From Nitrososphaerales archaeon (GTDB taxonomy: Archaea; Thermoproteota; Nitrososphaeria; Nitrososphaerales; Gagatemarchaeaceae): a stretch of DNA of 52,228 bases. Shown here one piece after another: positions 1-8,232 of this stretch; position 1 is the first letter of the stretch, and each line of letters starts with the position of its first letter. The notes under the pieces are model-generated. The model was not told the origin of the DNA, did no database searches, and was given only the letters and a program-made list of their open reading frames with translations. A program made the position numbers and the translations under genes. The stretch is from positions 1 to 52,228 of the forward strand of contig JASHUU010000063.1 in the NCBI GenBank assembly GCA_030039795.1, given 5' to 3'.

Positions 1-896
1 GCCATCACGGGGATATACGGCTCAAGGCGATTCCAGATAGCGTCAACGCCATACCAGTAGTCGTCAACCTTCCTGAGAATCCCTTGCCTTCCGAGTTCGT
101 CGAAGATTAGGGGCAACCGAAGGTCTGAGTAGGTTCTGCTATACCACTTGTGATAGAGCGCTATCAGCGATTCTTCCCTGCGGTAGAGCATCCTTCCGGC
201 TTGGACTGACGGGGCATAGTAGCAAGTGGCCGCGTGTAGGTATGTCTCGAAGCGCCATACCTTGAACACTTGGCGGATGGTGGTGTAGTAGTTCTTCATG
301 ATGTAGGCCACCGTATGGTTGATGAACGCGTCAGGCCCGGTCGGAAGGGCTTCCTGCTCAAGCGAAGTGAACAGCGTGGAGTATGTGAACCCGGATTCCG
401 TGGGCTTGAACAGTTTGATGTCAACCAAGAACTGAGCCCACCTTTCCGCGATGTTGGCACGCTTGAGTTCTTCCCGTGTGACTTCATGCTTCCCCTTGCG
501 AGCAAGGGTTCTAAGCAAGAGAGTAATCGGCGAAATTGCTTCCTTGAGAACTTGGAGGCTCGCCAATTCCTCAGCCGAGGACTCAAGGACGATTTCTTGT
601 GCTCTCTCTTGCCACTGCCGAAGCCGGGACTCCAGATGTTGGATTAGTTCGGCTCTCGGCGTTGCCTTAAGCTGGTTGTCATCGGTCAAGATGATTTCGC
701 CGAGTTCTCTTAGCTCAAGGAACTTGATGAACGACTCGTGGTTAGAGTCGTCGTGAATCCTGCGGGGATAGTCAGACCAAAGCTCCGCTGTCCACACACG
801 GTTTGCTATGTCGTGGATTGGCTCGGTGACGGTGATTGCGTCCCCGTAGTTCCGATTAGCATACCGTCTAATCGCTCTCACGGGTTCGCTCATCAT
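1..896 (-). CDS. Unknown protein, C-terminus cut by window edge
   Basis: Translating the minus strand from the ATG at 896 gives an uninterrupted frame to base 1 (298 complete codons, no stop), so this is a real partial gene. I do not recognise the family. The N-terminal 100 residues are charged. Residues about 60-115 look helical and are followed by a stretch resembling a small helix-turn-helix (around VTREELKRANIAERWAQF). The visible C-terminal part is rich in Tyr and Trp. The start overlaps the stop of the upstream peptidase gene (ATGATGA, 893-896), so the two are very probably translationally coupled and functionally linked. Codon choice (CTT, TCT, AGA, GAA) is less GC-biased than in the replication genes to the right, which suggests transfer or an accessory island. 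The function is unknown and I infer none beyond the pairing. Confidence 0.8.
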   Translation of the reverse strand, partial: MMSEPVRAIRRYANRNYGDAITVTEPIHDIANRVWTAELWSDYPRRIHDDSNHESFIKFLELRELGEIILTDDNQLKATPRAELIQHLESRLRQWQERAQEIVLESSAEELASLQVLKEAISPITLLLRTLARKGKHEVTREELKRANIAERWAQFLVDIKLFKPTESGFTYSTLFTSLEQEALPTGPDAFINHTVAYIMKNYYTTIRQVFKVWRFETYLHAATCYYAPSVQAGRMLYRREESLIALYHKWYSRTYSDLRLPLIFDELGRQGILRKVDDYWYGVDAIWNRLEPYIPVM

Positions 897-1483
897 GAGT
901 CCTCAAGCCTCCTTTGTGATGCTCTTAACCTAACGTGGGCCCGAATAAGGATTCTGTCGCCCGTCCTCCACGCATTCATGAAATCCTCCACGGTCTGTTC
1001 TCCGGGTTCGTCAGGGTCGGGGTCATTGACATAAACCCGCAAGTCAACGGTAGTCGCACCTTTCACTACTATTACGTGATGCAGAGGGGACGCGCGGTTC
1101 TGCTTGATCCAGACGATTACAGGGTTCGTATTGGTGAGTTCGGCCTCTATGTCGGAGAACTCTGCGTAGTCTTCCCATTCAAAGACCAATTCGTGCTGTT
1201 CTCCTCTCAGGTATTGGTTGATGCCGATGACTCCCTCCAAGGGCGTTCCTTCCTTCTCATAGCCTATCGCCCTCTTGATTATCTCGACATCAGGGTTAGG
1301 CAAGTCCGGATACTTCCTGTGGTAGAACTCGACTATCATCTTGATGCACGCCCAGACGCATCCTGTGTCGTCATCGCCTTGGCTGACGTATGGAACGTCG
1401 ATCCCCGGCAATCCGCACGACGCGCCAACCCGGTTGTTATATCCGTTGAGCTTCGTCTCATGCTGTCGTGCCCCGAGTTGCAC
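893..1483 (-). CDS. C39-like (papain-fold) cysteine peptidase domain protein
   Basis: 196 residues. The segment VPYVSQ...DTGCVWACIKMIVEFYH aligns with the C39 peptidase active-site region (Q, then C followed by a helix). The later LHHVIVVKG and VYVNDPDPDEP match the His and Asp parts of the fold, so Cys, His and Asp are all present. Such domains cleave leader peptides or act as stand-alone proteases. Here there is no ABC transporter, no double-Gly substrate and no signal peptide, so the substrate is unknown. The ATG at 1483 is the first start. The gene ends in a 4-nt overlap with the unknown gene at 896. Base composition is lower in GC than the neighbours to the right. It could also be an inactive or transglutaminase-like relative, but the intact triad favours an enzyme. 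Confidence 0.75.
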   Translation of the reverse strand: MQLGARQHETKLNGYNNRVGASCGLPGIDVPYVSQGDDDTGCVWACIKMIVEFYHRKYPDLPNPDVEIIKRAIGYEKEGTPLEGVIGINQYLRGEQHELVFEWEDYAEFSDIEAELTNTNPVIVWIKQNRASPLHHVIVVKGATTVDLRVYVNDPDPDEPGEQTVEDFMNAWRTGDRILIRAHVRLRASQRRLEDS

Positions 1484-1557
1484 CGGGAGAACTCAATGCC
1501 CCGACTCCGCACCAGCACTGGGGCGGGCGCGAGAGGGCGGCCCAGATCGCTCGAAAC

Positions 1558-1566
1558 CTTATTATC
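1558..1566 (+). promoter_or_regulatory. TATA-like box of the gins23-mcm-hel308 operon
   Basis: CTTATTATC centred about 28 nt before the in-frame TTG at 1591, the spacing expected for a leaderless archaeal transcript. It is the only AT-rich element in the intergenic stretch. Confidence 0.5.
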
Positions 1567-1590
1567 GTCTTTCCCGGTTTGCGGGCCGAT

Positions 1591-2154
1591 TTGTCCCAGC
1601 CGCCCGGCTCGACCGCAGAAATAATCTCCCGCAGGGAGAGGGACTACCTGCTCGCGAAGACGAAGGTGAAGATGAGGACGTCGCTCGAGAACATAGAGCT
1701 CGGCGACTACAGCATAGCCAGTTTCAACGAGGGACAGGTGGTGGAGGTCCCGAGGTGGATAGGCGAAGAGCTTGTCGCGCTGAAGCTCGCCGAGCCGCAG
1801 GAGGAGCAGTTCGAGGGCGAGGTGTACAGGGCGCTGAGCAGGGAGAAGATGATGGGGCCGCTGCAGCTCCCGCCTCTGCCCGGGGAGTTCTACATGAGGA
1901 TGAGGCGGAGGCTCTCCGTCCTCGAGTCTGAGGTGTCGGGAGGGGCGGTGAAGAGGGAGGACCTCGACAGGCTCAGGTCCAGCTGCTACGACCTTGTAGG
2001 CATGAGGCTGAGCAAGCTCCTCTCGCTCTCCAGCTCTTCTTCGCCGTCGGATGCGCTGTCGGACAAGCTCACCCCGGAGGAGGCCGCCTTCTTCTCGCTC
2101 TCCCAGTCACTCTCTCGCGAGTGGAAGGACGCGCTCCTAGGGGCGGGCAAGTAA
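1591..2154 (+). CDS. gins23: GINS complex subunit Gins23
   Basis: The GINS complex joins MCM and Cdc45/RecJ in the archaeal replicative helicase. The order here is a small beta-rich domain first (residues about 23-60, including GDYSIASFNEGQVVEVPRWI) and then a helical A domain. That is the B-A order of Gins23; Gins51 has the reverse. It ends 1 nt before mcm, the classic gins23-mcm pairing of Crenarchaeota and relatives. I chose the TTG at 1591 because it lies at leaderless distance from the TATA-like box at 1558. The GTG at 1666 and ATG at 1672 are alternatives and would shorten the N-terminus. The frame is also open upstream to 1468, but that would place the promoter inside the gene. A Ser-rich linker (SLSSSSSPSD) lies near the C-terminus. 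Confidence 0.8.
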   Translation: MSQPPGSTAEIISRRERDYLLAKTKVKMRTSLENIELGDYSIASFNEGQVVEVPRWIGEELVALKLAEPQEEQFEGEVYRALSREKMMGPLQLPPLPGEFYMRMRRRLSVLESEVSGGAVKREDLDRLRSSCYDLVGMRLSKLLSLSSSSSPSDALSDKLTPEEAAFFSLSQSLSREWKDALLGAGK

Positions 2155-2155
2155 A

Positions 2156-4201
2156 ATGGCGGCTCTCGCGAGCGGCAAGCTCTCCGACATGCTGGAGGAC
2201 TTCCTGAAGTCCGTGACCGACAGGGCCGGGAACCAGGTGTACCGCGCGAAGATATCCCAGATGATCTCGAGCGAGAGCAAATCCCTCACCGTCGACTTCG
2301 GCGACCTCCTGAAGTACAACAGCGACCTGGCCAGCAAGGTCCTCCTCGAGCCGGACTCTACCCTCGCCTCCTTCAAGGTGGCCGCCTTCGAGACGATGAG
2401 GAGCGAGAACGCGCTCTACGCAGACAGGATCAAGCGAGAGCTCGTCGTGAGGATCAGGGGGATTCCCGACCTGGTGCCCCTGAGGAAGGTGGACACCTCG
2501 TACCTTGACCGGATGCTCGCGGTGTCAGGGATGGTGGTGAGGACCTCGGAGCTGAGGCCGCTCATGACGTCCGCGGCGTGGGTCTGTCCGAGCGGGCACA
2601 CGACGTTCGAGGAGCAGGACGACCTGATGCTGAAGCGCCCGCCCCAGTGCGAAGTCTGCGGGGAGGCGAAGAACTTCGAGCTCGACAGGAAGCACAGCAG
2701 GTTCATCGACTTCCAGATCCTCAGGGTCCAGGAGCTCCCCGAGGAGCTGCCTCCGGGGCAGCTGCCGCAGTTCTTCGACGTCAACTCCGAAGGGGACCTC
2801 GTGAACACGGCGAGGCCGGGGGACAGGGTCGTCCTCAGCGGGATAGTCAGGGCGGTCCCGGACTACACCCTGGGCCAGGTGAGGACCAGGCTATTCAGGT
2901 CGCAGATCGACTGCAACCAAGTCGAGGTGAAGGGGAAGGAGCAGGAGCAGGTCCAGGTGACCAAGGAGGATGAGGCGATGATCAGGAGCATCGCCAAGGG
3001 CCCTGACGCCTACGAGAAGCTCGTCCAGTCGATAGCGCCTGTCATTCTCGGGCACCAGGCCGAAAAGGAGGCGATACTCCTGCTGCTCGCGGGAGGCGGC
3101 GCGACGCTCCTGCCCGACGGGACCAAGCTGAGAGGCGATCTGAATATTTTGTTCGTGGGTGACCCTGGGACCGGGAAATCTGAGATGCTGAAGTTCGCGT
3201 CTCAGGTGGCCACGAGGGGCTTGTACGCCTCCGGCCGGGGGACGACCGCGGCCGGGCTGTCCGCCGCCGTGATCAGGGAGAAGAACGTGCTCATGCTGGA
3301 GGCAGGAGTCGTGGTTTTGGCCGATCTCGGGATCGCCTGTATCGACGAGTTCGAGAAGATGAAGCCGGAGGACAGGACGGCGCTGCATGAGATGATGGAA
3401 CAACAGACAGTGACGATAGCCAAGGGAGGCATCTACGCGACCCTCAACGCAAGGACCGCGATCCTCGCGGCGTGCAACCCCGTACTCGGCAGGTACAACC
3501 CCTTCCAGAACCTGACGGAGAACATAGAGAACCTCCCCATCCCGCTGCTGACGAGGTTCGACCTCATCTTCGTCATCAAGGACCAGCCGACGCCGGCCGA
3601 CGACGAGAAGCTCGCGTCCCACATACTGTCAGTGCACGCGAAGAGGTCGTACATCTCCCCTCCGCCGATCGAGTTCTCCCTCCTGAAGAAGTACATCGCG
3701 TATGCGAAGAGGCTGACGCCCAACCTGACGCCTGAGGCGATGGAGAGGATCAAGGACTACTACATGCAGCTGAGGAGGAGCAGCGCGGAGGGGCAGATCC
3801 CGCCCACGCCCAGGACCCTCGAGGCGCTGATCCGAATCGCAACGGCAAGGGCGAGGGTGGTGCTCAGGGACGAGGTCAAAGAGGAGGACGCGCTGGAGGC
3901 TATAGCCCTGATGAACAAGATGGTCGAGGACGTACTCACGGACGTGGCGACCAAGAAGGCGGACTTCGGGATCCCCCTGGGGAAGCCTGCGGGCGAGACG
4001 AAGAACCTGAGGACGGCGATGGAGGTGTTCAGGGCCCTCGAGGGGCCGGACAAGAAGCCGGTCGAGCGGAGGATCCTGAAGGAGGAGCTGGTGAAGACGA
4101 AGTTCTCTGAAGAAGAAGCGGACAAGATGATCAGGACGATGTTCAGGGAGGGCCTGGTCTACGAGTCGAAGCCCGGGTTCATCCGAAGGCTCGGGAGCTA
4201 G
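2156..4201 (+). CDS. mcm: Replicative DNA helicase MCM
   Basis: 681 residues, the usual length for archaeal MCM, the hexameric helicase that unwinds DNA at the fork. In order: N-terminal A domain, a zinc-binding motif (C144, H148, C165, C168), the OB fold and the AAA+ core. The core shows Walker A GDPGTGKS at about 335-342, Walker B CIDEF at about 395-399 and the arginine finger LLTRFD at about 464-469. A winged-helix tail ends the protein. The Walker B run reads CIDEFEKM where most homologues have CIDEFDKM, a conservative change. It starts at ATG 2156, directly after the gins23 stop and without room for a promoter, so it is co-transcribed. hel308 follows after 15 nt. Confidence 0.97.
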   Translation: MAALASGKLSDMLEDFLKSVTDRAGNQVYRAKISQMISSESKSLTVDFGDLLKYNSDLASKVLLEPDSTLASFKVAAFETMRSENALYADRIKRELVVRIRGIPDLVPLRKVDTSYLDRMLAVSGMVVRTSELRPLMTSAAWVCPSGHTTFEEQDDLMLKRPPQCEVCGEAKNFELDRKHSRFIDFQILRVQELPEELPPGQLPQFFDVNSEGDLVNTARPGDRVVLSGIVRAVPDYTLGQVRTRLFRSQIDCNQVEVKGKEQEQVQVTKEDEAMIRSIAKGPDAYEKLVQSIAPVILGHQAEKEAILLLLAGGGATLLPDGTKLRGDLNILFVGDPGTGKSEMLKFASQVATRGLYASGRGTTAAGLSAAVIREKNVLMLEAGVVVLADLGIACIDEFEKMKPEDRTALHEMMEQQTVTIAKGGIYATLNARTAILAACNPVLGRYNPFQNLTENIENLPIPLLTRFDLIFVIKDQPTPADDEKLASHILSVHAKRSYISPPPIEFSLLKKYIAYAKRLTPNLTPEAMERIKDYYMQLRRSSAEGQIPPTPRTLEALIRIATARARVVLRDEVKEEDALEAIALMNKMVEDVLTDVATKKADFGIPLGKPAGETKNLRTAMEVFRALEGPDKKPVERRILKEELVKTKFSEEEADKMIRTMFREGLVYESKPGFIRRLGS

Positions 4202-4216
4202 CTTCGGGGCCGGCAG

Positions 4217-6358
4217 TTGAAGATCGAGGAAGCCGGCCTGGCGCAGGAGCTCTGCGACTTCATCAGGGAGAAGGGCATAGTCGAGCTCTACCCTCCTCAG
4301 GAGGCCGCGGTGAAGGCCGGGCTGCTGGAGGGGAAGAGCCTGGTGGTCTCGAGCCCCACCGCGTCCGGGAAGACGTTGATCGCCATGGTCGCGGCGTACG
4401 CGAAGGCGAAGGCGGGGCGGAAGGTGGTGTACCTGGCGCCTCTCAGGGCGCTCGCGTCGGAGAAGTACGGCGAGTTCTCGGAGCTCGCTCGCTTCGGGAT
4501 CAGGACGGCGATCTCGACGGGCGACTACGACTCGAGCGGGGAGTCGCTCGGGAAGGCCGACGTGATCGTGCTCACGAACGAGAGGTTCGACTCCATCATG
4601 AGGCACAGGGTGGCCTGGATCGAGTCTGTGGGGCTCTTCGTCGCGGACGAGGTCCACCTTGCGGGGAACGACTCGAGGGGGCCGACGCTCGAGATGATGC
4701 TCACGAGGGTCATGCACATGGGGCTGGACGCACAGATCCTCTCGCTCTCGGCCACGATAAGCAACGCCCCGGAGGTGGCCGAGTGGCTCGGGTCGGGCCT
4801 GGTCCAGACGGACTGGAGGCCGGTCCCTCTGAAGGAGGGCGTCTACGACTATGGCAGGGTGATGTTCGACGACGGAGAGGAGAGGAGCATACCGAGGACG
4901 GCCTACGGCCCGCCCGTGGAGGTGGCCATGGACACACTCAGGGAGGGAGGGCAGGCGCTCGTCTTCGCGAACACGAGGAGGAGGGCGGTGAGCCTGGCGA
5001 CGAGGGCGGCGGAGCTGTCGCAGAGGTTCCTGAGCCTGGAGGAGAGGAAGGCCGCCTCGGAGGCCTCGAGGAGGATACTCGCGTCGGGCGAGGAGACGTC
5101 GCTGAGCAGGCTCCTTGCGGAGATAGTCGGCAAAGGCGCGGCGTTCCACCACGCGGGACTGGAGCCGGAGCACAGGAAGATCGTCGAAGACTACTACAGG
5201 GCCCGGGCGATCAAGGTGCTGGCGGCCACGCCCACGCTCGCGCAGGGGGTGAACATACCGGCGAGGAGGGTGGTCATAGCTGACGTCACCAGGTACGACG
5301 CGGAGCAGGGAGGGAACGCCGGGATATCGGTCTTGGAGTACAGGCAGATGGCCGGGAGGGCGGGCAGGCCGCAGTACGACGCGAAGGGCGAGACTGTCAT
5401 CATCCCCCCTCCTTCGCAGCCGGCGTCGGAGCTGCTCGAGCACTACGCGAACCAGCCTCCCGAGCCCATCGAGTCTAGGCTGTCGGGGGAGGGCGCCATG
5501 AGGTTCCACACGCTCGCGACAGTCGCGACTTCGTCCGGCATCTCGAAGGGCGGGATAGACTCGCTCTTCGGGAGGACGCTGCTGGCCAGGAGGACAGGTG
5601 AGGGCGAGATGAGGAAGCTGACAGAAGGGGCGCTGGGATACCTCCTCGGCGAGAGGCTGGTGGAGTCACATGGGGACCTGTTCTACCCGACGGACTTTGG
5701 GAGGCGCGTGTCCATCCTCTACGTGGACCCCGCCACAGGCGTGGCGTTCAGGGAGGCGGTCAGGAAGGCGGAGGAGGGAAGGGACTACACCACGGGGCTG
5801 CTGAGGGTGGTCGCCGAGACGCCGGACTTCGAGCCGAAGTTCCCCCTCAGGTCGAAGGACTACGAGCAGGCGATGGCGTACCTCGAGGAGCACGCGTCCG
5901 AGATGATAAGGCGCCCGACCACGAGGGAGTTCTCCGAGTACGACAGGGTGCTCCAAGGCATGAGGACGGTGATGGCGCTCGGCGGGTGGATCGACGAGTG
6001 GACAGAGGACCAGCTCCTGTCCAGGCTGGGGGTCGAGCCCGGGGACCTCCACAGGGCGGTCGACAACGCGGACTGGCTCCTCCATGCCCTGACGGAGGTG
6101 GCGAGGCTCTTCGCGCGGCAGGACATCGCGGGGCAGGCGGACCTGCTGCGGAGGAGGGTGGAGAGCGGGGTGGGCCGGGAGCTCGTCGAGCTGACCTCGT
6201 TGCAGGGAGTGGGGAGGGTGAGGGCCAGGGCGCTGTACGCGGCAGGGTTCAGGACGCTGGAGGACCTCAAGGAGGCTCCGGCGGACAGGCTCGCGGCCGT
6301 AGGGAAGGTGGGGGCCGCGGTCGCGAGGAGGATCAAGGAGCAGGTCTCTAGGCGTTGA
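4217..6358 (+). CDS. hel308: Ski2-like DNA helicase Hel308
   Basis: 713 residues, typical for Hel308, a 3'-5' superfamily 2 helicase that acts on stalled forks. It shows a Q-like motif (YPPQ, about 25-28), Walker A SSPTASGKT (45-53), the DEVH box (144-147), motif VI around QMAGRAGRP, a winged helix and ratchet region, and a C-terminal helix-hairpin-helix (LQGVGRVRARALYAAG, then GKVGAAVARRI). The start is TTG at 4217, 15 nt after mcm. It ends in a TGATG overlap with the next gene. The arrangement gins23-mcm-hel308 suggests one replication and fork-repair operon. Confidence 0.95.
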   Translation: MKIEEAGLAQELCDFIREKGIVELYPPQEAAVKAGLLEGKSLVVSSPTASGKTLIAMVAAYAKAKAGRKVVYLAPLRALASEKYGEFSELARFGIRTAISTGDYDSSGESLGKADVIVLTNERFDSIMRHRVAWIESVGLFVADEVHLAGNDSRGPTLEMMLTRVMHMGLDAQILSLSATISNAPEVAEWLGSGLVQTDWRPVPLKEGVYDYGRVMFDDGEERSIPRTAYGPPVEVAMDTLREGGQALVFANTRRRAVSLATRAAELSQRFLSLEERKAASEASRRILASGEETSLSRLLAEIVGKGAAFHHAGLEPEHRKIVEDYYRARAIKVLAATPTLAQGVNIPARRVVIADVTRYDAEQGGNAGISVLEYRQMAGRAGRPQYDAKGETVIIPPPSQPASELLEHYANQPPEPIESRLSGEGAMRFHTLATVATSSGISKGGIDSLFGRTLLARRTGEGEMRKLTEGALGYLLGERLVESHGDLFYPTDFGRRVSILYVDPATGVAFREAVRKAEEGRDYTTGLLRVVAETPDFEPKFPLRSKDYEQAMAYLEEHASEMIRRPTTREFSEYDRVLQGMRTVMALGGWIDEWTEDQLLSRLGVEPGDLHRAVDNADWLLHALTEVARLFARQDIAGQADLLRRRVESGVGRELVELTSLQGVGRVRARALYAAGFRTLEDLKEAPADRLAAVGKVGAAVARRIKEQVSRR

Positions 6359-7110
6359 TGAGGTACGGGAAGTCCTTCGAGGCCGCCGCCGGGGAGCTGG
6401 CCAGGGCGATAGAAGGCTCGGTCGTCGAGGCGACGAGGGACCGGCGCAGGGTGGCCGTGTCCTTTTCTGGAGGGGTGGACAGCTCGATCCTGGCCACGTG
6501 CGCGAAGAGGTCCACCCAGGTAGTGGCGTGCGGCGCCTGGTCCTCCGAGTCCGCGGACGAGCGCACGGTAGCGGAGGCAGCCCGCGAGATAGGGGTCGAG
6601 CTCGTGGGGACGAGGCTGGAGGGGGCCTCCGTGAGGAGGGCGCTCGGGCGCATGAGCCTCCCGTTCGAGGCCTCGCCCATGGACAGGGCCCTGTGGTGCC
6701 TCTATTACATCGTGTCGGAGAGCGCGGCGGCCTCGGGCGCGGAGGAGATACTCCTTGGGCAGCTCGCCGACGAGCTCTTCGGAGGATACGCGAAGTACCA
6801 GAGGGCTTTCGAGGCAGACCGAGAGAAGGCGGACGAGATGATGAGGCGCGACGTGGCCGGCTTCAGGGAGAGGGGGAGGCTGAGGGACGTGGCCGCCTGC
6901 GGGGTGTGGCTGCCTCCGAGGTTCCCTTTCGAGGCTCCTGGCGTCGTCGAGCTCGGGCTGGCGCTGCCGGCGGCATACAAGTTCAGGGGCGGCGCGAGGA
7001 AGGCGGTGCTGAGGAGGGCGGCTGTCCTGCTCGGGGTCCCCGAGAGGCTCGCGATGGCGCCGAAGAAGGCCGCCCAGTACAGCTCGGGGATACAGAAGCT
7101 GCTCCGATAG
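6358..7110 (+). CDS. Stand-alone asparagine-synthase-like ATP pyrophosphatase domain
   Basis: 250 residues, matching only the C-terminal synthetase half of AsnB. It has the PP-loop SFSGGVDSS near residue 37, then LLGQLADELFGGYAKY and KKAAQYSSG near the end. There is no N-terminal glutaminase domain with Cys1, so it cannot use glutamine by itself. It could use free ammonia or another nucleophile, or modify a small molecule or a tRNA. The ATG at 6358 overlaps the hel308 stop by one base; a TTG at 6355 would add one Met. It is last in the replication operon, but this position does not by itself reveal a replication role. Confidence 0.8.
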   Translation: MRYGKSFEAAAGELARAIEGSVVEATRDRRRVAVSFSGGVDSSILATCAKRSTQVVACGAWSSESADERTVAEAAREIGVELVGTRLEGASVRRALGRMSLPFEASPMDRALWCLYYIVSESAAASGAEEILLGQLADELFGGYAKYQRAFEADREKADEMMRRDVAGFRERGRLRDVAACGVWLPPRFPFEAPGVVELGLALPAAYKFRGGARKAVLRRAAVLLGVPERLAMAPKKAAQYSSGIQKLLR

Positions 7111-7118
7111 GAACCACG

Positions 7119-7128
7119 CTTTATAATC
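7119..7128 (+). promoter_or_regulatory. TATA box for the 7150 gene
   Basis: CTTTATAATC, centred 26 nt before the ATG at 7150 in otherwise GC-rich DNA. This is a good example of the leaderless promoter layout seen across the window. Confidence 0.7.
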
Positions 7129-7149
7129 GGGCGTCCGGGAGCCGGGGCG

Positions 7150-7413
7150 ATGATGCCGACGCCGCAACCCAAGGGGAAGCTCGTAGGGTTCAAGCCTCTG
7201 CAGGAGAGGTTCAGCTACTACGCGCTGGACGACGGGACGGTCCTGGGGATCAAGCCCGCGGTGGTCAAGATCTACAGGCTGCAGAACCCCGACAACAGCC
7301 CTGCCTTCTCTCCGGACGGCACGCCGGCCTACTTCTACCAGACGCAGAACATCACGCAGGTGCTGACGCCCGAGGAGTATAGGTCGCTGAAAGGCGACGA
7401 CATCTCTCAATGA
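7150..7413 (+). CDS. Small conserved-looking protein of unknown function
   Basis: 87 residues, not recognised as a named family. It is soluble, with no Cys, no membrane segment and no signal peptide. The middle reads like a compact beta-rich domain (FSYYALDDGTVLGIKP, AVVKIYRL), followed by a Gln/Asn/Pro-rich loop (QNPDNSPAFSPDGTPAYFYQ) and an acidic tail. Its own TATA box at 7119 and the ATGA overlap with the methyltransferase gene make it a genuine expressed gene and the lead gene of a two-gene unit. A second ATG at 7153 is possible. A role with the methyltransferase is inferred only from the overlap. Confidence 0.75.
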   Translation: MMPTPQPKGKLVGFKPLQERFSYYALDDGTVLGIKPAVVKIYRLQNPDNSPAFSPDGTPAYFYQTQNITQVLTPEEYRSLKGDDISQ

Positions 7414-7982
7414 GAGAGAAGCCAAAGGCTTACACCTCAGCCGAAGACTCTGCTCTCCTCAGGAGGTCGCTGGAAGGTTTCAAGGGAGCGGCTTTCCTCG
7501 AGGTCGGCGCGGGCAACGCGGGAACGCTCGTAGGGCTGAGCGGCAGGTTCGGGACGACCGTGGGGACGGACATCGTGAGGCCGGAGATGGACGACTGGAA
7601 GGCGAAGGCTAGCTATGTCCTCTGCGACCGCGCTTCGTGCTTCCGCGGGTCAAGCTTCGACCTCGTGGCATTCAACCCGCCGTACCTTCGTGGCGGGGCG
7701 TCCGACGCCGCGGTCGAAGGGGGGAGGGAGCTCGAGGTGCCCCTGCGCTTCCTCAGGGAGGCCCTGAGGGTGGTGAAGCCGGTCGGCAGGGTCGTCTTTC
7801 TGCTGAACGACGAGTCCGAGCTGCCTGTCTTCTCCAAAGAGTGCGCGAAGGCCGGGTTCGCGCTGCGCAAGCTCGTCTCGGAGCGAGTCTTTTTCGAAGA
7901 AATCGCCGTCTACGAGGCCGTTCCTCTGAAAGAGGGAGAGGAAGACCGGGACGGCACCGGAGCCCAGATGCACTCATCATGA
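7410..7982 (+). CDS. HemK/Mtq2-type S-adenosylmethionine methyltransferase
   Basis: 190 residues with a Rossmann methyltransferase core: motif I LEVGAGNAG (about 31-39), an acidic residue after beta-2 (GTDIVRPE) and the diagnostic NPPY tetrapeptide (FNPPYLRGG, about 89-97). NPPY enzymes of this size in archaea are relatives of HemK2/Mtq2, which methylate the glutamine of the GGQ loop in release factor aRF1 and sometimes other substrates. No RNA-binding domain is attached. The ATG at 7410 overlaps the upstream stop. The last 20 residues are polar and probably disordered. Confidence 0.85.
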   Translation: MREKPKAYTSAEDSALLRRSLEGFKGAAFLEVGAGNAGTLVGLSGRFGTTVGTDIVRPEMDDWKAKASYVLCDRASCFRGSSFDLVAFNPPYLRGGASDAAVEGGRELEVPLRFLREALRVVKPVGRVVFLLNDESELPVFSKECAKAGFALRKLVSERVFFEEIAVYEAVPLKEGEEDRDGTGAQMHSS

Positions 7983-8055
7983 GGGCCCTTGGCCCAGCGT
8001 CGGACGAAAGACAGCCGATGCTGGCCCTGACGGGCTCTCGCGGGCGAGGATCGCG

Positions 8056-8163
8056 CTATGCTGGCGCGCACTCTTTGTGGTACGACTTCTTGCTGAAGAA
8101 GCCGCCCTTCTTTACTTCCTGCCCGGCTGGTATCTCCTTTCCGCACTTCGCACACATTGCCAT
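8056..8163 (-). CDS. 35-residue zinc-finger-like mini protein
   Basis: The minus strand from the ATG at 8163 encodes MAMCAKCGKEIPAG, then a Lys/Gly/Phe-rich middle, then KKSYHKECAPA and a stop. The pattern C-x2-C ... H-x3-C is a complete set of ligands for one zinc ion, as in half a LIM or treble-clef finger. A stop lies in frame upstream (near 8208) and no other start is available. A TATA-like box sits at 8201-8208 on the same strand, leaving a short leader. The gene stands alone and diverges from the zinc-ribbon gene at 8303. Function is unknown; nucleic-acid or protein binding would be the usual guess. Confidence 0.7.
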   Translation of the reverse strand: MAMCAKCGKEIPAGQEVKKGGFFSKKSYHKECAPA

Positions 8164-8200
8164 GCTATCGAATTCCTCGGCACCATCCTCGGAATGGCTG

Positions 8201-8208
8201 TATTAAGC
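8201..8208 (-). promoter_or_regulatory. TATA-like box for the 35-residue zinc protein
   Basis: On the minus strand it reads GCTTAATA, about 40 nt before the ATG at 8163. This implies a short leader of roughly 13 nt, not a leaderless message. Confidence 0.4.
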
Positions 8209-8232
8209 GTAACCATACAAAGGAGGGAAGGA

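Noticed and set aside
1468-1590. Upstream extension of gins23 from ATG 1468
   Set aside because: The added 41 residues show no GINS features and would place the TATA-like box inside the gene.
3629-5509. Long open frame (626 codons) antisense to mcm and hel308
   Set aside because: Its translation is Arg/Pro/Leu-rich without motifs, and the opposite strand encodes two clear enzymes. In GC-rich DNA such antisense frames stay open by chance.
5860-7425. Antisense frame of 521 codons
   Set aside because: It covers hel308, the asparagine-synthase-like gene and the 7150 gene, all well supported. The product is low-complexity Arg/His-rich.
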